Assembly: GCF_024599795.1 (NCBI RefSeq)
Contig: NZ_CP102246.1
Coordinates: 3,720,001 to 3,784,000, forward strand
Direction: 5' to 3'
Source of the DNA: Enterobacter cloacae complex sp. R_G8
GTDB lineage: Bacteria; Pseudomonadota; Gammaproteobacteria; Enterobacterales; Enterobacteriaceae
DNA length: 64,000 bases
Position 1 is the stretch's first letter. Each line of letters opens with the position of its first letter. Under the pieces are notes generated by a model that was given only the letters and a program-made list of their open reading frames with translations, was not told where the DNA came from and ran no database searches. Both the position numbers and the translations under genes were made by a program. Below, piece by piece: positions 19,499-30,455 of the stretch.

Positions 19499-20404
19499 AT
19501 GCAATTACGTAAACTGGCCACAGCAATGCTGGTAATGGGGATGTCCGCAGGCGTCGTTCACGCTGAAGACGCGCCGGCAGCCGGCAGCACTCTCGACAAG
19601 ATTGCCAAAAACGGCGTGATCGTGGTCGGCCACCGTGAATCTTCTGTCCCGTTCTCTTACTACGACAACACGCAAAAAGTCGTGGGCTATTCACAGGATT
19701 ACTCTAACGCTATCGTTGAGGCCGTGAAGAAAAAGCTGAACAAACCCGATCTGCAGGTGAAGCTGATTCCGATCACCTCACAGAACCGTATCCCACTGCT
19801 GCAAAACGGCACCTTCGATTTTGAGTGTGGCTCTACCACCAATAACCTGGAGCGTCAGAAACAGGCTGCCTTCTCCGACACTATATTTGTGGTGGGGACC
19901 CGTCTGTTGACCAAAAAAGGCGGCGCGATTAAAGATTTTGCTGACCTGAAAGGCAAGGCCGTTGTTGTGACCTCCGGGACAACCTCAGAAGTGCTGCTGC
20001 ACAAGCTGAACGACGAGAAGAAAATGGATATGCGCATCATCAGCGCGAAAGACCATGGTGACTCCTTCCGTACGCTGGAAAGTGGCCGTGCCGTCGCGTT
20101 TATGATGGATGATGCCCTGCTGGCTGGCGAACGTGCAAAAGCGAAGAAACCGGACAACTGGGATATCGTGGGCACCGCGCAGTCGAAAGAAGCTTACGGC
20201 TGTATGCTGCGTAAAGACGATCCGCAGTTCAAGAAGCTAATTGATGACACCATCGCCCAGGTGCAAACCTCTGGTGAAGCGGAAAAATGGTTCGACAAAT
20301 GGTTCAAGAACCCAATTCCACCTAAAAATCTCAACATGAACTTTGAACTGTCTGACGACATGAAAGCACTGTTCAAATCACCGAATGACAAGGCTCTTAA
20401 CTAA
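19499..20404 (+). CDS. gltI: Glutamate/aspartate ABC transporter, periplasmic binding protein
   Basis: Periplasmic receptor that delivers glutamate and aspartate to GltJKL. The 301-residue precursor has a signal peptide (MQLRKLATAMLVMG, cleavage near VHA|EDAPA) and the SBP type 3 fold (VIVVGHRESSVPFSYYD, FDFECGSTTNN, AFMMDDALLAGE). The ATG at 19499 follows AAAGGAG; an upstream in-frame ATG would spoil the signal peptide. It is the first gene of gltI-sroC-gltJKL. High expression relative to the membrane genes is expected because a terminator follows at about 20521-20547. Confidence 0.97.
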   Translation: MQLRKLATAMLVMGMSAGVVHAEDAPAAGSTLDKIAKNGVIVVGHRESSVPFSYYDNTQKVVGYSQDYSNAIVEAVKKKLNKPDLQVKLIPITSQNRIPLLQNGTFDFECGSTTNNLERQKQAAFSDTIFVVGTRLLTKKGGAIKDFADLKGKAVVVTSGTTSEVLLHKLNDEKKMDMRIISAKDHGDSFRTLESGRAVAFMMDDALLAGERAKAKKPDNWDIVGTAQSKEAYGCMLRKDDPQFKKLIDDTIAQVQTSGEAEKWFDKWFKNPIPPKNLNMNFELSDDMKALFKSPNDKALN

Positions 20405-20547
20405 TTAGAACTACAGGGGCGGGATCTCCTGCCCTCTCGATTGTCGGGAAGCATGGACAGACTATACGTTGAGTGGTCGTTCCCCACTCAGCGCGAAAAA
20501 TGAGCTTCTCACCAATCTTCGAGGGTAGCGCTGCTACCCTTTTTTTT
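20395..20547 (+). ncRNA. sroC: SroC small RNA (GcvB sponge), 3' fragment between gltI and gltJ
   Basis: In E. coli and Salmonella SroC is cut from the gltI-gltJ intergenic RNA and ends at the terminator there; it pairs with and removes GcvB. Here the 155-bp gap has the hairpin GGCGGGATCTCCTGCC near 20415 and ends with the stem AGGGTAGCG / CGCTACCCT and eight T (20521-20547). The 3' end is clear; the 5' end is approximate because RNase E sets it. Confidence 0.8.
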
Positions 20548-20559
20548 CTGGAGTTTATT

Positions 20560-21300
20560 ATGTCAATAGACTGGAACTGGGGCATATTTCTGCAACAAGC
20601 CCCGTTCGGCAACACAACCTATCTTGGCTGGCTGTGGAGCGGCTTTCAGGTCACCGTTGCATTATCGATAACGGCGTGGATTATTGCGTTCCTTGTCGGT
20701 TCACTGTTCGGTATTCTGCGCACCGTCCCAAACCGTTTTCTCTCTTCTATCGGCACGCTGTATGTGGAATTGTTCCGTAACGTTCCGCTGATCGTGCAGT
20801 TCTTTACCTGGTATCTGGTCGTTCCTGAACTGCTGCCGGAAAATATTGGCATGTGGTTCAAGTCGGAACTGGATCCTAACGTACAGTTCTTTGTCTCCTC
20901 GATGATGTGTCTGGGGCTGTTTACCGCCGCGCGCGTGTGCGAGCAGGTGCGTGCCGCTATTCAGTCGCTGCCGCGTGGACAAAAGAACGCGGGTCTGGCA
21001 ATGGGATTAACGCTGCCGCAAACCTACCGCTACGTCCTGCTGCCTAACGCCTACCGCGTCATTGTCCCACCGATGACCTCAGAGATGATGAACCTGGTCA
21101 AAAACTCGGCCATCGCCTCCACGATCGGTCTGGTCGATATGGCGGCACAGGCGGGCAAACTGCTGGATTATTCCGCCCATGCGTGGGAATCCTTCACGGC
21201 AATTACGCTCGCGTATGTTCTGATTAACGCTTTCATCATGCTGGTGATGAACCTGGTTGAACGCAAAATTCGCCTGCCGGGCAATCTGGGGGGCAAATAA
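20560..21300 (+). CDS. gltJ: Glutamate/aspartate ABC transporter permease GltJ
   Basis: Inner-membrane permease subunit. The 246-residue protein (E. coli 246) has about five membrane helices and the EAA loop ([24 protein letters not shown], about 140-163) that contacts the ATPase GltL. The ATG follows TCTGGAG. The stop TAA shares its last base with the ATG of gltK, indicating coupling. Confidence 0.96.
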   Translation: MSIDWNWGIFLQQAPFGNTTYLGWLWSGFQVTVALSITAWIIAFLVGSLFGILRTVPNRFLSSIGTLYVELFRNVPLIVQFFTWYLVVPELLPENIGMWFKSELDPNVQFFVSSMMCLGLFTAARVCEQVRAAIQSLPRGQKNAGLAMGLTLPQTYRYVLLPNAYRVIVPPMTSEMMNLVKNSAIASTIGLVDMAAQAGKLLDYSAHAWESFTAITLAYVLINAFIMLVMNLVERKIRLPGNLGGK

Positions 21301-21974
21301 TGTACGAATTTGACTGGAGTTCCATTGTTCCTTCCATGCCATACCTGCTTGATGGTCTGGTGATCACCTTAAAAATCACCGTGATCGCCATCATCGTTGG
21401 TATCGTCTGGGGAACCCTGCTGGCAGTCATGCGCCTGTCGAGCTTTAAACCGCTCGCCTGGTTTGCCACTGCCTACGTTAACGTTTTCCGCTCCATCCCG
21501 CTGGTGATGGTGCTGCTGTGGTTTTACCTGATTGTTCCCGGTTTCCTGCAAAACGTTCTGGGACTGTCACCGAAAACCGATATCCGCCTTATCTCCGCGA
21601 TGGTTGCGTTCTCCATGTTTGAGGCCGCTTACTATTCCGAGATTATCCGTGCGGGCATTCAGAGTATCTCCCGTGGGCAGTCCAGCGCGGCGCTGGCGCT
21701 GGGAATGACCCACTGGCAGTCCATGCAGCTCATTATTCTGCCGCAGGCGTTTCGCGCCATGGTTCCCCTCCTGCTGACCCAGGGCATCGTGCTGTTCCAG
21801 GATACCTCTCTGGTATATGTCCTGAGCCTGGCAGACTTCTTCCGTACCGCGTCCACCATCGGTGAACGTGATGGTACGCAGGTTGAGATGGTGCTCTTCG
21901 CAGGTGCGGTCTATTTTGTGATTAGTTTAAGCGCGTCGCTGCTGGTCAGTTGGCTGAAGAAAAGGACGGTATAA
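21300..21974 (+). CDS. gltK: Glutamate/aspartate ABC transporter permease GltK
   Basis: Second permease subunit, 224 residues, with about five membrane helices and an EAA loop ([18 protein letters not shown], about 126-143). It pairs with GltJ. Start and stop each overlap the neighbouring genes by one base, giving tight translational coupling gltJ-gltK-gltL. Confidence 0.96.
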   Translation: MYEFDWSSIVPSMPYLLDGLVITLKITVIAIIVGIVWGTLLAVMRLSSFKPLAWFATAYVNVFRSIPLVMVLLWFYLIVPGFLQNVLGLSPKTDIRLISAMVAFSMFEAAYYSEIIRAGIQSISRGQSSAALALGMTHWQSMQLIILPQAFRAMVPLLLTQGIVLFQDTSLVYVLSLADFFRTASTIGERDGTQVEMVLFAGAVYFVISLSASLLVSWLKKRTV

Positions 21975-22699
21975 TGATTTCCCTGAAAAATGTTTCTAAA
22001 TGGTATGGGCACTTTCAGGTGCTGACCGACTGCTCCACCGAAGTCAAAAAAGGTGATGTGGTGGTAGTGTGCGGGCCGTCCGGTTCCGGTAAATCGACGC
22101 TGATCAAAACGGTGAATGGCCTGGAGCCTGTGCAGCAGGGCGAAATTGTTGTTAACGGCACCAAAGTGAACGACAAGAAAACCAACCTTGCCCAGCTTCG
22201 CTCCCACGTGGGGATGGTGTTCCAGCATTTTGAACTGTTCCCTCACCTCTCCATCATCGAGAACCTGACGCTGGCGCAGGTGAAAGTGCTTAAGCGTGAC
22301 AAGAAAGCGGCGCGTGAGAAAGGGCTGAAGCTTCTGGATCGCGTTGGGCTTTCGGCGCACGCCGATAAGTTCCCGGCACAGCTTTCCGGCGGCCAACAGC
22401 AGCGTGTGGCCATTGCCCGCGCGCTGTGTATGGATCCGGTCGCCATGCTGTTTGATGAGCCTACGTCAGCACTCGATCCGGAGATGATCAACGAAGTGCT
22501 GGACGTGATGGTGGAGCTGGCGCACGAAGGAATGACCATGATGGTAGTGACCCACGAAATGGGCTTCGCCCGCAAAGTGGCCAACCGCGTGATCTTCATG
22601 GATGAAGGCAAGATCGTTGAAGACTCGCCGAAAGAAGAGTTCTTCGCCAACCCGAAATCCGAACGCGCAAAAGACTTCCTGGCCAAAATCCTGCACTAA
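21974..22699 (+). CDS. gltL: Glutamate/aspartate ABC transporter ATPase GltL
   Basis: ATP-binding subunit of the polar amino-acid importer. The 241-residue protein has Walker [10 protein letters not shown] at 34-42, Q-loop [12 protein letters not shown], signature LSGGQQQR, Walker [13 protein letters not shown] and switch His in VVTHEMGFA. The ATG at 21974 is used rather than an upstream in-frame start because it overlaps the gltK stop. An inverted repeat CAGTGCGCAATC / GGATTGCGCACTG at 22706-22733 follows, without a T-run. Confidence 0.97.
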   Translation: MISLKNVSKWYGHFQVLTDCSTEVKKGDVVVVCGPSGSGKSTLIKTVNGLEPVQQGEIVVNGTKVNDKKTNLAQLRSHVGMVFQHFELFPHLSIIENLTLAQVKVLKRDKKAAREKGLKLLDRVGLSAHADKFPAQLSGGQQQRVAIARALCMDPVAMLFDEPTSALDPEMINEVLDVMVELAHEGMTMMVVTHEMGFARKVANRVIFMDEGKIVEDSPKEEFFANPKSERAKDFLAKILH

Positions 22700-22705
22700 T
22701 CTTCT

Positions 22706-22733
22706 CAGTGCGCAATCTGCGGATTGCGCACTG
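22706..22733 (+). terminator. Inverted repeat after gltL (possible Rho-dependent or stabilising 3' end)
   Basis: Stem of about eleven pairs around a short loop, lacking the T-run of an intrinsic terminator; marks the end of gltJKL. Confidence 0.5.
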
Positions 22734-22819
22734 CCTCACGCTTTCAATCTCTGCTTCTCGTCGGCGTCACATTGCAGCGTTAACCTTGTCACAAAATAAC
22801 GCTACGTATGGAGAACGCT

Positions 22820-23761
22820 ATGGCACAGCCTATTATTCTCGATTGCGATCCGGGTCATGACGACGCGATTGCCCTCGTCCTTGCACTTGCCTCCCCTGAA
22901 CTTAAAGTCAAAGCTGTCACCTCATCTGCCGGCAACCAGACGCCGGATAAAACCCTGCGCAACGTCCTGCGTATGCTGACCTTGCTAAAGCGCACCGATA
23001 TTCCCGTGGCCGGTGGCGCGGTCAAACCGCTGATGCGTGAACTGATCATTGCCGACAACGTACACGGAGAAAGTGGCCTGGACGGCCCGGCACTGCCGGA
23101 ACCGGGTTTTGCCCCGCAATCCTGTACCGCCGTGGAGCTAATGGCAAAGGTACTACGCGAGAGTGCTGAACCCGTCACGCTGGTAGCAACGGGCCCACAA
23201 ACCAACGTTGCGCTGCTGCTGAACAGCCATCCTGAACTGCACAGTAAAATTGCCCGTATCGTGATTATGGGCGGTGCCATGGGACTGGGTAATTGGACGC
23301 CTGCGGCGGAGTTCAACATCTTTGTCGACCCGGAAGCGGCGGAGATCGTCTTCCAGTCGGGCTTGCCGATTGTGATGGCCGGGCTGGATGTTACCCACCG
23401 TGCACAGATTATGGCGAATGACATCGAGCGTTTTCGTGCGATTGGCAACCCGGTTGCCACGACCGTTGCCGAGCTGCTCGACTTCTTTATGGAATATCAC
23501 AAAGCCGAGAAATGGGGCTTCCACGGTGCACCGCTGCATGACCCATGCACCATTGCCTGGCTGCTGAAGCCTGAGATGTTTACCACGGTAGAGCGCTGGG
23601 TTGGTGTGGAGACCCAGGGGAAATACACCCAGGGGATGACGGTGGTGGATTACTATTCGCTGACGGGGAATAAACCGAATACCACGCTAATGGTGGATAT
23701 CGATCGGCAGGCGTTTGTGGATTTGCTGGCGGAGAGGCTGGCTTACTATTCTGCGGCCTGA
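22820..23761 (+). CDS. rihA: Pyrimidine-specific ribonucleoside hydrolase RihA
   Basis: Hydrolyses cytidine and uridine to ribose and base. The 313-residue protein has the family's calcium-binding DCDPGHDDA near residue 9-17, VHGESGLDG, and the catalytic His region [12 protein letters not shown] chose the ATG at 22820 (MAQPIILD) over the one four codons upstream because ATGGAGAACGCT provides the ribosome site. The last codons and the stop lie inside a 52-nt palindromic repeat (23753-23804), so the C-terminus has been shaped by the repeat. E. coli K-12 carries ybeQ-hscC between this gene and ybeL; here they are absent. Confidence 0.94.
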   Translation: MAQPIILDCDPGHDDAIALVLALASPELKVKAVTSSAGNQTPDKTLRNVLRMLTLLKRTDIPVAGGAVKPLMRELIIADNVHGESGLDGPALPEPGFAPQSCTAVELMAKVLRESAEPVTLVATGPQTNVALLLNSHPELHSKIARIVIMGGAMGLGNWTPAAEFNIFVDPEAAEIVFQSGLPIVMAGLDVTHRAQIMANDIERFRAIGNPVATTVAELLDFFMEYHKAEKWGFHGAPLHDPCTIAWLLKPEMFTTVERWVGVETQGKYTQGMTVVDYYSLTGNKPNTTLMVDIDRQAFVDLLAERLAYYSAA

Positions 23762-23804
23762 TGCCCTCACCCCAGCCCTCTCCCACAGGGAGAGGGCGCA
23801 AACA
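23753..23804. repeat. 52-nt palindromic repeat, copy A
   Basis: Contains CCCTCACCCCAGCCCTCTCC and a hairpin GCCCTCTCCC / GGGAGAGGGC. It matches the copy at 57746-57797 in inverted orientation with one mismatch in 52 nt. It includes the rihA stop codon. Confidence 0.85.
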
Positions 23805-23817
23805 GTTTTGCTTTTAT

Positions 23818-24300
23818 TTAGGGCTCAAACGGCCGACGCTGGAACTGATCGTGCCCGCACTTCGGACACAGGGACAGCACCTCCGGCGTATAAACAGCAA
23901 TATGATGATGGCATTTCTCACAGACCAGGTTTCCCAGTCCCACCACTTCGCCACTGTGGTAAACACCATGATGATTCAGATCCTGGAATACCTCGCGCCA
24001 CTCCAGCTGTGTTTTATCGGTAATATCCGCCAGTTCCTGCCAGAGGCTCTCCTTGATCACCCGCATAAAAACGCTGTCGGTCACCTCGTCCTGGCTCTCC
24101 TGGTAACTGCGCGCGAACTCTTCCAGATCACGACGCACGGCGCGCGTCACCTCTTCCACTTCGGTTCGCGTTAACTCACCCGTTTGCGTCACGCGGGCAC
24201 GCGCCTGCTCCACCAGCGCGTCGATATCACGCTCGCCGTTACGCAGCCGTTCCGTCAGTGTCGCCACCAGTTCGCGGTAAAATTGAGCAACCTTGTTCAT
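23818..24300 (-). CDS. ybeL: DUF1451 zinc-ribbon protein YbeL
   Basis: Conserved enterobacterial cytoplasmic protein of unknown function. The 160-residue product has a helical, charged N-terminal half (about 1-100) and a C-terminal zinc ribbon with CEKC (about 126-129) and CPKC (about 147-150). Two ATGs are adjacent; the second (24300) is at better distance from GGGAGG and gives the E. coli start MNKVAQ. It is divergent from leuS and convergent with rihA. Confidence 0.9.
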   Translation of the reverse strand: MNKVAQFYRELVATLTERLRNGERDIDALVEQARARVTQTGELTRTEVEEVTRAVRRDLEEFARSYQESQDEVTDSVFMRVIKESLWQELADITDKTQLEWREVFQDLNHHGVYHSGEVVGLGNLVCEKCHHHIAVYTPEVLSLCPKCGHDQFQRRPFEP

Positions 24301-24514
24301 CATTTTGCCTCCCGGGTCAGTAACTATTTCTAATAATAGACCTTATTTCATCGCCGCTTTGTCAGGTGAACCACAGACCCGGTAAATTCCTGCAAAGCGC
24401 ATTTGTGCGAAAGGCTGTTTTGACGCGGGCGTTTGGGCTATGCTATGCGGATCTGAAATACCACATCCATTGGCTACATTTGTAGCTGTATTGAAAACAG
24501 GACCACTGGCTGCC

Positions 24515-27097
24515 ATGCAAGAGCAATACCGCCCGGAAGAGATAGAATCAAAAGTCCAGCAACACTGGGACGAGAAGCGCACCTTTGAAGTAACCGAAGA
24601 CGAGAGCAAAGAGAAGTATTACTGCCTGTCGATGCTTCCCTATCCTTCTGGTCGACTACACATGGGCCACGTGCGTAATTACACCATCGGTGACGTGATT
24701 GCTCGCTACCAGCGTATGCTGGGCAAAAACGTTCTGCAGCCAATTGGCTGGGATGCGTTCGGTCTGCCTGCGGAAGGCGCGGCGGTCAAAAACAATACAG
24801 CACCCGCGCCGTGGACGTATGACAACATCGCGTACATGAAAAACCAGCTCAAAATGCTGGGCTTTGGCTATGACTGGAGCCGCGAGCTGGCGACCTGCAC
24901 CCCGGAATACTACCGCTGGGAACAGAAGTTCTTCACCGAGCTGTACAAAAAAGGCCTGGTTTATAAGAAGACGTCTGCGGTTAACTGGTGCCCGAACGAC
25001 CAGACCGTTCTCGCGAACGAACAGGTTATCGACGGCTGCTGCTGGCGTTGTGACACCAAAGTTGAGCGTAAAGAGATCCCTCAGTGGTTTATCAAAATCA
25101 CCGCTTATGCTGATGAACTGCTGAACGATCTGGATACGCTGGACCACTGGCCGGATACCGTTAAGACCATGCAGCGCAACTGGATCGGTCGTTCTGAAGG
25201 CGTGGAGATCACCTTCAACGTTGAGAACTACGATCAGACCCTGACCGTCTACACTACCCGTCCTGATACCTTCATGGGCGCGACCTATCTGGCCGTGGCC
25301 GCAGGTCACCCGCTGGCGCAGAAAGCCGCCGAAAATAATCCGGAGCTGGCCACCTTCATCGACGAATGCCGCAACACGAAAGTGGCAGAAGCCGACATGG
25401 CGACCATGGAGAAGAAAGGCGTTGCCACGGGCTTTTATGCGAAGCACCCACTGACTGGCGAAGCGATTCCGGTCTGGGCAGCAAACTTCGTGCTGATGGA
25501 ATACGGCACTGGCGCGGTGATGGCCGTTCCGGGTCACGACCAGCGCGATTATGAATTTGCCACCAAATATAACCTGCCGATCAAAGCCGTTATTCTGGCA
25601 GCTGACGGCTCTGAACCTGACCTGTCTGAGCAAGCACTGACGGAAAAAGGCACGCTGTTTAACTCTGGTGAGTTCAGCGGTCTGAGCTTCGAAGACGGCT
25701 TCAACGCCATCGCCGACAAACTGGCATCGCTGGGCGTGGGTAAGCGTAAAGTAAACTACCGTCTGCGCGACTGGGGCGTTTCCCGTCAGCGTTACTGGGG
25801 TGCGCCAATCCCGATGGTCACGCTGGAAGACGGCACCGTGATGCCAACCCCGGAAGATCAGCTCCCGGTGATCCTGCCGGAAGATGTGGTCATGGACGGC
25901 ATTACCAGCCCGATCAAAGCCGATCCTGAGTGGGCGAAAACCACCGTCAACGGCCAGCCTGCGCTGCGTGAAACTGACACCTTTGACACCTTTATGGAGT
26001 CATCATGGTACTACGCGCGCTACACCTGCCCGCAGTATCAGGAAGGGATGCTGGATTCTGACGCGGCAAACTACTGGCTGCCGGTGGATATCTATATCGG
26101 TGGTATTGAACATGCCATCATGCACCTGCTCTACTTCCGCTTCTTCCACAAACTGATGCGCGACGCGGGTATGGTCAACTCTGACGAACCAGCAAAACAG
26201 CTGCTGTGTCAGGGCATGGTACTGGCAGATGCGTTCTACTATGTCGGTGCGAACGGCGAGCGTAACTGGGTTTCTCCGGTTGATGCGATTGTTGAGCGCG
26301 ACGAGAAAGGCCGTATCGTGAAGGCAAAAGACGCCGAAGGTCATGAACTGGTGTATACCGGCATGAGCAAAATGTCCAAGTCCAAAAACAACGGTATCGA
26401 CCCGCAGGTGATGGTTGAGCGTTACGGCGCGGATACCGTGCGTCTGTTCATGATGTTTGCCTCTCCGGCAGACATGACCCTGGAGTGGCAGGAATCTGGC
26501 GTTGAAGGGGCTAACCGCTTCCTGAAACGTGTCTGGAAACTGGTTTACGAACACACCGCACAGGGTGACGCTCCGGCACTGAACGTCGCTGCGCTGACTG
26601 AAGATCAGCAGGCGCTGCGTCGTGATGTTCATAAAACGATTGCAAAAGTGACCGATGATATTGGTCGTCGTCAGACCTTCAATACCGCAATTGCGGCTAT
26701 TATGGAACTGATGAACAAGCTGGCGAAAGCACCGCAGGAAGGCGAGCAGGATCGTGCCTTAATGCGTGAAGCGCTGTTAGCCGTCGTGCGCATGTTGAAC
26801 CCGTTCACCCCGCATGTCAGCTTCACCCTGTGGCAGGAGCTGAAAGGCGAAGGCGATATAGACAACGCGCCGTGGCCGGTTGCTGACGAATCCGCCATGG
26901 TGGAAAACACCACGCTGGTGGTGGTGCAGGTCAACGGTAAAGTACGCGGTAAAATTACCGTCGCCGTTGATGCAACCGAAGAACAGGTTCGTGAGCGTGC
27001 TGGCCAGGAACATCTGGTGGCGAAATATCTTGAGGGCGTTACCGTGCGTAAAGTGATCTACGTACCGGGTAAACTGCTGAATCTGGTCGTTGGCTAA
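24515..27097 (+). CDS. leuS: Leucyl-tRNA synthetase
   Basis: Class I synthetase that charges tRNA-Leu, including leuW at 11472. The 860-residue protein equals E. coli in length: HMGH at 49-52, the zinc-binding and CP1 editing domain (about 224-415, with TTRPDTFMG for hydrolysis of mischarged tRNA), KMSKS near 619-623 and the C-terminal anticodon and tail domains. The open frame continues upstream, but the ATG at 24515 gives the conserved MQEQYRPEE. First gene of leuS-lptE-holA-nadD. Confidence 0.98.
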   Translation: MQEQYRPEEIESKVQQHWDEKRTFEVTEDESKEKYYCLSMLPYPSGRLHMGHVRNYTIGDVIARYQRMLGKNVLQPIGWDAFGLPAEGAAVKNNTAPAPWTYDNIAYMKNQLKMLGFGYDWSRELATCTPEYYRWEQKFFTELYKKGLVYKKTSAVNWCPNDQTVLANEQVIDGCCWRCDTKVERKEIPQWFIKITAYADELLNDLDTLDHWPDTVKTMQRNWIGRSEGVEITFNVENYDQTLTVYTTRPDTFMGATYLAVAAGHPLAQKAAENNPELATFIDECRNTKVAEADMATMEKKGVATGFYAKHPLTGEAIPVWAANFVLMEYGTGAVMAVPGHDQRDYEFATKYNLPIKAVILAADGSEPDLSEQALTEKGTLFNSGEFSGLSFEDGFNAIADKLASLGVGKRKVNYRLRDWGVSRQRYWGAPIPMVTLEDGTVMPTPEDQLPVILPEDVVMDGITSPIKADPEWAKTTVNGQPALRETDTFDTFMESSWYYARYTCPQYQEGMLDSDAANYWLPVDIYIGGIEHAIMHLLYFRFFHKLMRDAGMVNSDEPAKQLLCQGMVLADAFYYVGANGERNWVSPVDAIVERDEKGRIVKAKDAEGHELVYTGMSKMSKSKNNGIDPQVMVERYGADTVRLFMMFASPADMTLEWQESGVEGANRFLKRVWKLVYEHTAQGDAPALNVAALTEDQQALRRDVHKTIAKVTDDIGRRQTFNTAIAAIMELMNKLAKAPQEGEQDRALMREALLAVVRMLNPFTPHVSFTLWQELKGEGDIDNAPWPVADESAMVENTTLVVVQVNGKVRGKITVAVDATEEQVRERAGQEHLVAKYLEGVTVRKVIYVPGKLLNLVVG

Positions 27098-27111
27098 GCG
27101 CGGGAGGAAAC

Positions 27112-27681
27112 GTGCGACAACTGGCAACAATACTCTTATCTCTGGCGGTGCTGGTCACCGCGGGTTGTGGCTGGCACCTGCGCAATACCACGGCGGTGCC
27201 CGCTGAGATGAAAACGATGATTTTCGACTCATCGGATCCAAATGGTCCACTTAGTCGGGCTGTGCGTAATCAGCTGCGTCTGAACGATGTTGAGCTGATC
27301 GAGAAAGGCACCCTGCGCCAGGATGTACCGTCATTACGTATCTTAAGCTCATCGCTGGCTAAAGATACCGCGTCTATCTTCCAGGATGGACGTACTGCGG
27401 AATATCAGATGGTGTTGACGGTGAACGCGGCCGTACTGATCCCGGGTAAAGACATTTACCCTATCAATACCAAAGTGTACCGTTCGTTCTTTGATAACCC
27501 GCAAACGGCGCTGGCAAAAGATGCTGAGCAGCAGATTATCATTAACGAAATGTACGACAAGGCAGCGGAACAGCTGATCCGTAAACTGCCGGGCATTGCC
27601 GCATCGCCAAAACAGGGTTCTGACATCATCGACAAACCGGATGCCAATACGCCTCCTGTTTCTACCTCCATGGGTAACTGA
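27112..27681 (+). CDS. lptE: LPS-assembly lipoprotein LptE
   Basis: Outer-membrane lipoprotein that plugs the LptD barrel and helps insert lipopolysaccharide. The 189-residue precursor starts at GTG after GGGAGGAAAC and has a signal peptide with lipobox VTAGC (Cys19 becomes the acylated N-terminus, needing Lnt at 17559). The conserved [19 protein letters not shown] follows. It is 14 bp after leuS and overlaps holA by one base. The tail is slightly shorter than in E. coli (193). Confidence 0.95.
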   Translation: MRQLATILLSLAVLVTAGCGWHLRNTTAVPAEMKTMIFDSSDPNGPLSRAVRNQLRLNDVELIEKGTLRQDVPSLRILSSSLAKDTASIFQDGRTAEYQMVLTVNAAVLIPGKDIYPINTKVYRSFFDNPQTALAKDAEQQIIINEMYDKAAEQLIRKLPGIAASPKQGSDIIDKPDANTPPVSTSMGN

Positions 27682-28712
27682 TGATCAGGCTGTATCCTGA
27701 ACAACTCCGCGCGCAGCTCAATGAAGGGCTGCGCGCGGCGTATCTGCTACTCGGTAACGACCCATTATTGCTTCAGGAAAGCCTGGATGCCGTGCGACAC
27801 GCGGCGGCCGCTCAGGGCTTTGATGAACACCACACCGTCCAGTTGGATAACAATACCGACTGGAATGCCCTCTTCTCGCTTTGCCAGGCGATGAGCCTCT
27901 TTGCATCACGCCAGACCATCCAGATCCTGCTGCCAGAGAATGGTCCGAACGCGGCCATTAATGAACAACTGGCGACGCTGGTCAGCCTGTTGCACAGCGA
28001 TCTGCTGTTAATCGTGCGTGGCAACAAGCTCACCAAAGCGCAGGAAAACGCAGCGTGGTTTACCCAACTCGCCACTCATGCCGTGCTGGTGACCTGCCAG
28101 ACGCCTGAGCAGGCCCATCTGCCCAAATGGGTAGCCGCAAGAGCGAAACAGAACAACCTTCAGCTGGACGACGCAGCAAATCAGCTGCTGTGCTACTGCT
28201 ATGAAGGAAACCTGCTGGCCCTGGCGCAGGCGCTGGACCGGCTTTCCCTGCTCTGGCCGGATGGCAAACTGACCCTGCCGCGCGTGGAGCAGGCGGTTAA
28301 CGATGCCGCACACTTCACGCCGTTCCACTGGGTGGATGCCCTGTTGTCGGCAAAGAGCAAACGCGCCCTGCATATTTTGCAGCAGCTCCGTCTTGAAGGT
28401 AGCGAGCCGGTGATTTTGCTGCGTACGCTGCAGCGTGAACTGCTGTTGCTGATTACGCTCAAGCGCCAGTCTGCTCATACGCCATTGCGTTCGCTGTTTG
28501 ACAAACACCGTGTATGGCAAAACCGTCGGGCAATGACCACCGAGGCAATCAATCGTCTGAGCCATGAACAGCTGCGCCAGGCGGTACAGCTTCTGCTGCG
28601 CGCAGAGCTCACGTTAAAACAAGACTACGGCCAGTCCGTCTGGGCGGAGCTGGAAAGCCTTTCTCTGCTGCTCTGCCACAAGGCACTGGCAGACGTATTT
28701 ATCGATGGATAG
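27681..28712 (+). CDS. holA: DNA polymerase III subunit delta
   Basis: Clamp-loader subunit that opens the beta clamp at replication forks. The 343-residue protein equals E. coli in length and has the non-catalytic AAA+ fold ([17 protein letters not shown] near 23-39) and the C-terminal helical collar domain. The TGATG overlap with lptE and the TAGTATG junction with nadD show coupling. Confidence 0.96.
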   Translation: MIRLYPEQLRAQLNEGLRAAYLLLGNDPLLLQESLDAVRHAAAAQGFDEHHTVQLDNNTDWNALFSLCQAMSLFASRQTIQILLPENGPNAAINEQLATLVSLLHSDLLLIVRGNKLTKAQENAAWFTQLATHAVLVTCQTPEQAHLPKWVAARAKQNNLQLDDAANQLLCYCYEGNLLALAQALDRLSLLWPDGKLTLPRVEQAVNDAAHFTPFHWVDALLSAKSKRALHILQQLRLEGSEPVILLRTLQRELLLLITLKRQSAHTPLRSLFDKHRVWQNRRAMTTEAINRLSHEQLRQAVQLLLRAELTLKQDYGQSVWAELESLSLLLCHKALADVFIDG

Positions 28713-28713
28713 T

Positions 28714-29370
28714 ATGCACTCTTTACAGGCCCTGTACGGTGGCACCTTTGACCCGGTCCATTACGGTCATCTGAAACCGGTTGAAATTCTGGCGAATCTG
28801 ATTGGTCTTCAGCGCGTGATTGTCATGCCCAATAACGTTCCGCCGCACCGGCCACAGCCTGAGGCCACCAGCGAGCAGCGAAAAGAGATGCTCGCTCTGG
28901 CCATTGCGGATAAACCGCTCTTCACTCTCGACGAGCGGGAGCTACGCCGCGACACCCCTTCCTGGACGTCGCAAACGTTGCAGGAGTGGCGGCGCGAACA
29001 GGGGCCGGACAAACCGCTGGCCTTTATCATCGGCCAGGATTCTCTGCTCAACTTCCCCACCTGGCATCAGTATGAAACCATTCTGCAGAACAGCCATCTG
29101 CTCGTCTGCCGCCGTCCGGGCTATCCGCTGACCATGCGTGAAGAGCAGTATCAGCAGTGGCTGGCAGCCCATCTGACCGACAATGTGGAAGATCTGCACA
29201 GTCAACCTGCCGGGAAGATCTATCTGGCGGAGACACCGTGGTTTGATATTTCTGCGACAATCATTCGCGACCGGCTGCAGCACGGTTTAGCCTGTGACGA
29301 TCTCCTGCCATCGTCAGTGCTGGACTATATCCACGCGCACGGGTTGTATCAGAAAAGCGCAGACGCATAA
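28714..29370 (+). CDS. nadD: Nicotinate-nucleotide adenylyltransferase
   Basis: Adenylates nicotinate mononucleotide to NaAD in NAD synthesis. The 218-residue protein has the nucleotidyltransferase motif [12 protein letters not shown] at 9-20 and the C-terminal SATIIRDRL. The ATG at 28714, one base after the holA stop, gives the start aligned with E. coli (MKSLQAL); an ATG three codons upstream inside holA is the alternative. In E. coli phpB (cobC) follows; here it is absent. Confidence 0.94.
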   Translation: MHSLQALYGGTFDPVHYGHLKPVEILANLIGLQRVIVMPNNVPPHRPQPEATSEQRKEMLALAIADKPLFTLDERELRRDTPSWTSQTLQEWRREQGPDKPLAFIIGQDSLLNFPTWHQYETILQNSHLLVCRRPGYPLTMREEQYQQWLAAHLTDNVEDLHSQPAGKIYLAETPWFDISATIIRDRLQHGLACDDLLPSSVLDYIHAHGLYQKSADA

Positions 29371-29956
<586 letters not shown>

Positions 29957-29959
29957 TGC

Positions 29960-30427
29960 GTGAAGTTGCAACTGGTCGCCGTCGGCACCAAAATGCCGGA
30001 CTGGGTACAAACCGGTTTTACTGAGTATCTGCGTCGTTTCCCGAAAGATATGCCGTTCGAGCTGGTGGAGATCCCCGCCGGAAAGCGCGGCAAGAACGCG
30101 GATATCAAACGCATTCTCGATAAAGAGGGAGAGCTGATGCTGGCTGCCGCAGGCAAAAACCGCATCGTGACCCTCGATATTCCAGGCAAGCCCTGGGATA
30201 CGCCGCAGCTGGCGCACGAACTGGAGCGCTGGAAGCAGGATGGTCGTGACGTCAGTCTGTTGATTGGCGGGCCTGAAGGGTTGTCCCCTGCCTGCAAAGC
30301 GGCGGCAGAACAAAGTTGGTCTCTCTCCGCGCTGACGCTCCCCCACCCGCTTGTTCGGGTACTGGTGGCAGAAAGCCTGTATCGCGCGTGGAGCATTACT
30401 ACCAACCACCCCTATCACCGCGAGTAA
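29960..30427 (+). CDS. rlmH: 23S rRNA pseudouridine-1915 N3-methyltransferase
   Basis: SPOUT-class SAM methyltransferase acting on assembled 70S ribosomes. The 155-residue protein (GTG start) has the knot-forming [14 protein letters not shown] and the C-terminal [20 protein letters not shown]. Length and sequence match E. coli closely. Coupled with rsfS, also a ribosome factor. Confidence 0.97.
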   Translation: MKLQLVAVGTKMPDWVQTGFTEYLRRFPKDMPFELVEIPAGKRGKNADIKRILDKEGELMLAAAGKNRIVTLDIPGKPWDTPQLAHELERWKQDGRDVSLLIGGPEGLSPACKAAAEQSWSLSALTLPHPLVRVLVAESLYRAWSITTNHPYHRE

Positions 30428-30455
30428 TGACTGACCAGGGTAGATTAAGCAGCGG

